Positions 14,178-16,197 of a stretch of DNA of 16,197 nt are shown here, in pieces. Under the pieces are notes generated by a model. The model worked only from the letters and a program-made list of their open reading frames with translations, did not search any database and had not been told where the DNA came from. The stretch comes from DATAYF01 sp036272735 (GTDB taxonomy: Bacteria > Chloroflexota > Ktedonobacteria > Ktedonobacterales > Ktedonobacteraceae), in assembly GCA_036272735.1 (NCBI GenBank), contig DATAYF010000104.1:1-16197 (forward strand). The letters are read 5' to 3'. Position 1 is the first letter of the stretch; every line of letters begins with the position of its first letter. The translations under genes and the position numbers were made by a program.

Positions 14178-14268
14178 GGCCTAGCACGGTCATGCTAGGC
14201 CACTAGAGAGTCTAGCCGCTTTAACTCGATCTAGGCTCTCCATACTGCATCATAAGTGCGGGGAGAGC
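14178..14268 (+). ncRNA. structured 5' leader with one strong and two competing hairpins
   Basis: Hairpin 1: GGCCTAGCA (14178-14186) pairs with TGCTAGGCC (14193-14201), 9 bp with a 6-nt loop. Hairpin 2: GAGAGTCTAG (14206-14215) pairs with CTAGGCTCTC (14231-14240), 10 bp with one G-U. Hairpin 3: GCTCTCC (14235-14241) pairs with GGAGAGC (14262-14268). Hairpins 2 and 3 share 14235-14240, so they exclude each other, the layout of a two-state leader. The ribosome-binding site at 14283-14287 lies 15 nt after hairpin 3. No known riboswitch class is recognised. The stems could alternatively be part of a mobile-element end. Confidence 0.45.
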
Positions 14269-14298
14269 CACAAGTCAAGCAGAAAGGATGCTTGTATC

Positions 14299-14898
14299 AT
14301 GGCAACCAGAAAACAATCAGTTCTTCCGTTACTGGATATCCAGAGCGCGGCGTTCGCCGCCCAATACGAGCATGGTGTCTGGTGGAGTATGCACGGAGAT
14401 GAGCAAGGCAAAGGCCCACTCTCCATCAGCTACCTCAAAGCTAACCTTGAGAGGTATGGCGAACGCCGGTACTTTGAGCAGCACGACCCCTATTGGCGTC
14501 ACCACCTTGGGTTTTACCTTGGCAGGTATCATGGTGGTGTGCTCTCTCCACACACGGGCCAGCTTCGCCCTGACGTTATTGCTCTGATTGTTTTCGATCA
14601 TCAGGATGCGACCCGTAGCTATCGCGTTGGACGTGAGGCATGCTTTCACGACCCTGGACCCACCTACCGCTATACTGAGCACGCTTTGATTGAGCGTTTC
14701 CAAGAGCTTGCTATTGAATCTCCCCACTGGGAAGAAACAGAAAACATCTGGAACTACGCACTGGGGTGCCTGCTTGGGGAATTAAGCGGCTCTCTCTCTC
14801 TCCTGAAACACTACAGGAACGGCAAGCATGGGAAGAGGAATGCCGTCGGTGAGAAACGAAGCGTGTGCAGGAAGCCGGAGTCGTACAGGGGAGTGTGA
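14299..14898 (+). CDS. unrecognised protein, C-terminus probably frameshifted
   Basis: The product is 199 aa as read. AAAGG (14283-14287) lies 11 nt before the ATG. Residues 1-164 look like a genuine soluble alpha/beta protein rich in aromatic residues and His (for example YWRHHLGFYLGRYHGG near 75-90), without membrane segments or a motif I know. From residue 165, just after the CT repeat begins, the sequence becomes basic and unnatural (KHYRNGKHGKRN). In the alternative frame entered at a (CT)6 repeat (14790-14801) it reads SPETLQERQAWEEECRR and stops at 14850-14852. A one-unit change of the repeat would restore that ending, giving about 183 aa. It lies between an XRE-divergent promoter and a tnpB gene, so it is probably mobile-element or accessory cargo. 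No function can be assigned. Confidence 0.6.
   Translation: MATRKQSVLPLLDIQSAAFAAQYEHGVWWSMHGDEQGKGPLSISYLKANLERYGERRYFEQHDPYWRHHLGFYLGRYHGGVLSPHTGQLRPDVIALIVFDHQDATRSYRVGREACFHDPGPTYRYTEHALIERFQELAIESPHWEETENIWNYALGCLLGELSGSLSLLKHYRNGKHGKRNAVGEKRSVCRKPESYRGV
14790..14801 (+). repeat. (CT)6 dinucleotide repeat at the frameshift point
   Basis: Six CT units lie inside the coding sequence of the 14299 ORF, exactly where the reading frame changes from protein-like to unnatural. Such tracts gain or lose units by replication slippage. Confidence 0.85.
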
Positions 14899-14938
14899 CC
14901 TTGCAAGAGGCATAAAAAGCAGTGTGTGAGTCGTATCA

Positions 14939-14970
14939 GGTGAGGAGAACGAGTGTCACCTCCCCTCACC
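14939..14970 (+). other. hairpin between the 14299 ORF and tnpB
   Basis: GGTGAGG (14939-14945) pairs with CCTCACC (14964-14970) around an 18-nt loop, 16 nt before the tnpB start codon. It could be the left-end subterminal hairpin of an IS200/IS605-type element or simply a leader stem. No tnpA gene is visible to support the first reading. Confidence 0.35.
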
Positions 14971-14986
14971 TTCTCTAAGGAATGCT

Positions 14987-16197
14987 ATGAAACAGATCCT
15001 CACCACGAAGCTGAAGCTCATCACGACACCAGAGCAGCGGCAGGCGTTACGCACAACGCAACTGGCTTATCGGGATGCGCTCAATGCCGTGAGTAGCTAT
15101 GCCTTCGCGCAGGGCAAAACCAGCAGCGTGACCCGATTGCATCGCGGGATGTACAGGGAACGACGCATCCACTATCAGCTTCCTTCCCAACTGGCCTGTA
15201 GCGTGGAACGGCAGGTCGCCGCCACCTACCAGGGGCTGTGGACGAAGCTCAAAAAGAATGCGGAACATCGCCGCAAGAGGATCACCAAAAAACGCTTCAA
15301 GGGATTGGATCAGCCCCCACACTATAGTGCTCCCACCATGCAGTATACCTACCAGCATGATTATTCGTTTAAGCGTCACCAATAAGTCAGTGTGGGGACG
15401 CTCAACGGGCGCATCACCCTCTCCTATCAGGGCTATGATCACCATATCGCGCTTATTCAGCAGGGAGCCAGCATCGGGGATGCGAAACTGTGGTATGACA
15501 CAGCCAAGAAACGGTGCTATTTGCTCGTTTCTTTAGAGATCGATGCCCCTGAGCCATCCTGTACGCAGCTTGACGAGGTAATCGGGGTGGATGTGGGCCT
15601 GCGTTATCTGGCGGTGACGTCCACTTCCACAGGAGTACCATCGTTTCATCCGGGCAAGCAGGTGAGACAACGCGCTAATCATTATGCACGACGACGTAAA
15701 CGTTTGCAACAGAAAGGCACTCGTGGGGCCACACGCCGCTTGGTACGCATTGCCCCGCGAGAGAGACGGTGCAAGTTGCAAGCCAATCACATCATCGCCA
15801 AACAGATCATCATGCAGCATCCGCACGCGCTTATCGGTCTGGAAGACCTGACCAATATTCGAGAGCGTACCCGACGTAGAAAGCGGAAACGCAAGCAGCA
15901 AGGCAAAGGCTCTGAACGGGTCTCAGTAAAGGCACGCAAAGCCAACCGAGTGTATTCACAGTGGTCCTTTGCCGAACTGCATGCTCTCATCAGCGACAAG
16001 GCGGCCCTCTCAGGATCACGAGCAATCAAGGTCGATGCGGATTCTACTTCACAAGTGTGCCCCTGTTGTGGGCATACGGCTCGTGAGAACCGTCCTGGGA
16101 AGGGGTTGCTTTTTGGGTGTCAGCACTGTCGCTACGCGCTGCATGCGGATCTGGTGGGTGCACGGAAGCTGGTGATGAGAACGCTCCTGGTGTGGCA
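14987..16197 (+). pseudogene. tnpB: IS200/IS605-family TnpB with an in-frame stop, right end off the window
   Basis: TnpB proteins are RNA-guided nucleases of IS200/IS605 and IS607 elements and ancestors of Cas12. AAGGA lies 5 nt before the ATG. The frame gives an N-terminal helix-turn-helix/WED-type part (1-132), stops at TAA (15383-15385), and continues in the same frame to the window edge (codon 403). The downstream part holds the full RuvC catalytic set: D202 (GVDVGLRY), E286 (GLEDL) and D388 (LHADLVGARKL). It also has the zinc finger C358/C361 and C378/C381. A CAA-to-TAA change (codon 133, in HQ-stop-VSVGTL) explains the break. The full protein would be about 400 aa, the normal size. A GTG at 15392 might allow reinitiation, giving a RuvC-only fragment. 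No tnpA is nearby, so any movement would need a helper in trans. Confidence 0.88.

Noticed and set aside
1..16197. CRISPR arrays, tRNA and rRNA genes
   Set aside because: No regularly spaced repeats and no cloverleaf or rRNA-like conserved sequence were found by eye on either strand.

Overview
The window looks like a chromosomal segment of a filamentous Chloroflexota bacterium of the Ktedonobacteria type. This is inferred from gene style, since no marker gene is present: several Hanks-type Ser/Thr kinases, FHA proteins, zinc-ribbon membrane proteins and a multi-GAF histidine kinase lie together, base composition is mid-GC by eye, and a TnpB gene sits at one end. I see no rRNA, tRNA or CRISPR array.

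Layout. Region 1 (1-1448, minus): two tandem membrane proteins with the same N-terminal zinc-ribbon cysteine spacing (C3, C6, C17, C20), one transmembrane helix and an exported C-terminal part; the first runs off the left edge. Region 2 (1721-4420, plus): a GAF-GAF HisKA_2-type histidine kinase with a good promoter, followed by a single-domain response regulator. Region 3 (4451-8257, minus): a Ser/Thr signalling cluster read as kinase-FHA, then a membrane-anchored FHA protein with a Q/P/W-rich repetitive linker, then a kinase with a double zinc ribbon. Region 4 (8454-14027, minus): a tightly spaced six-gene run of XRE regulator, 38-codon hydrophobic small ORF, two GT4 glycosyltransferases, S9 peptidase and an atypical PRPP synthetase. 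Region 5 (14071-16197, plus): an accessory segment with a strong divergent promoter, a palindrome at its start point, a leader with competing hairpins, an unrecognised ORF broken near a (CT)6 repeat, and a tnpB gene interrupted by one in-frame stop.

How the genes may work together (inference): region 3 is a plausible phosphorylation circuit in which one or both kinases phosphorylate the membrane FHA protein, and FHA domains read phosphothreonine. Regions 1 and 3 share zinc-ribbon modules, so the region 1 proteins could be envelope sensors or partners. Region 4 suggests surface glycan synthesis under a small XRE regulator, with the first glycosyltransferase translationally coupled to the small ORF.

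Several starts are revised to agree with ribosome-binding sites: response regulator (3941), kinase-FHA (8257), PRPP synthetase (9398) and XRE regulator (14027). The most novel items are the unlisted small ORF at 13685-13801, the leader and palindrome at 14071-14268, the slippage-type frameshift at 14790-14801, and the tryptophan-rich repetitive FHA linker.
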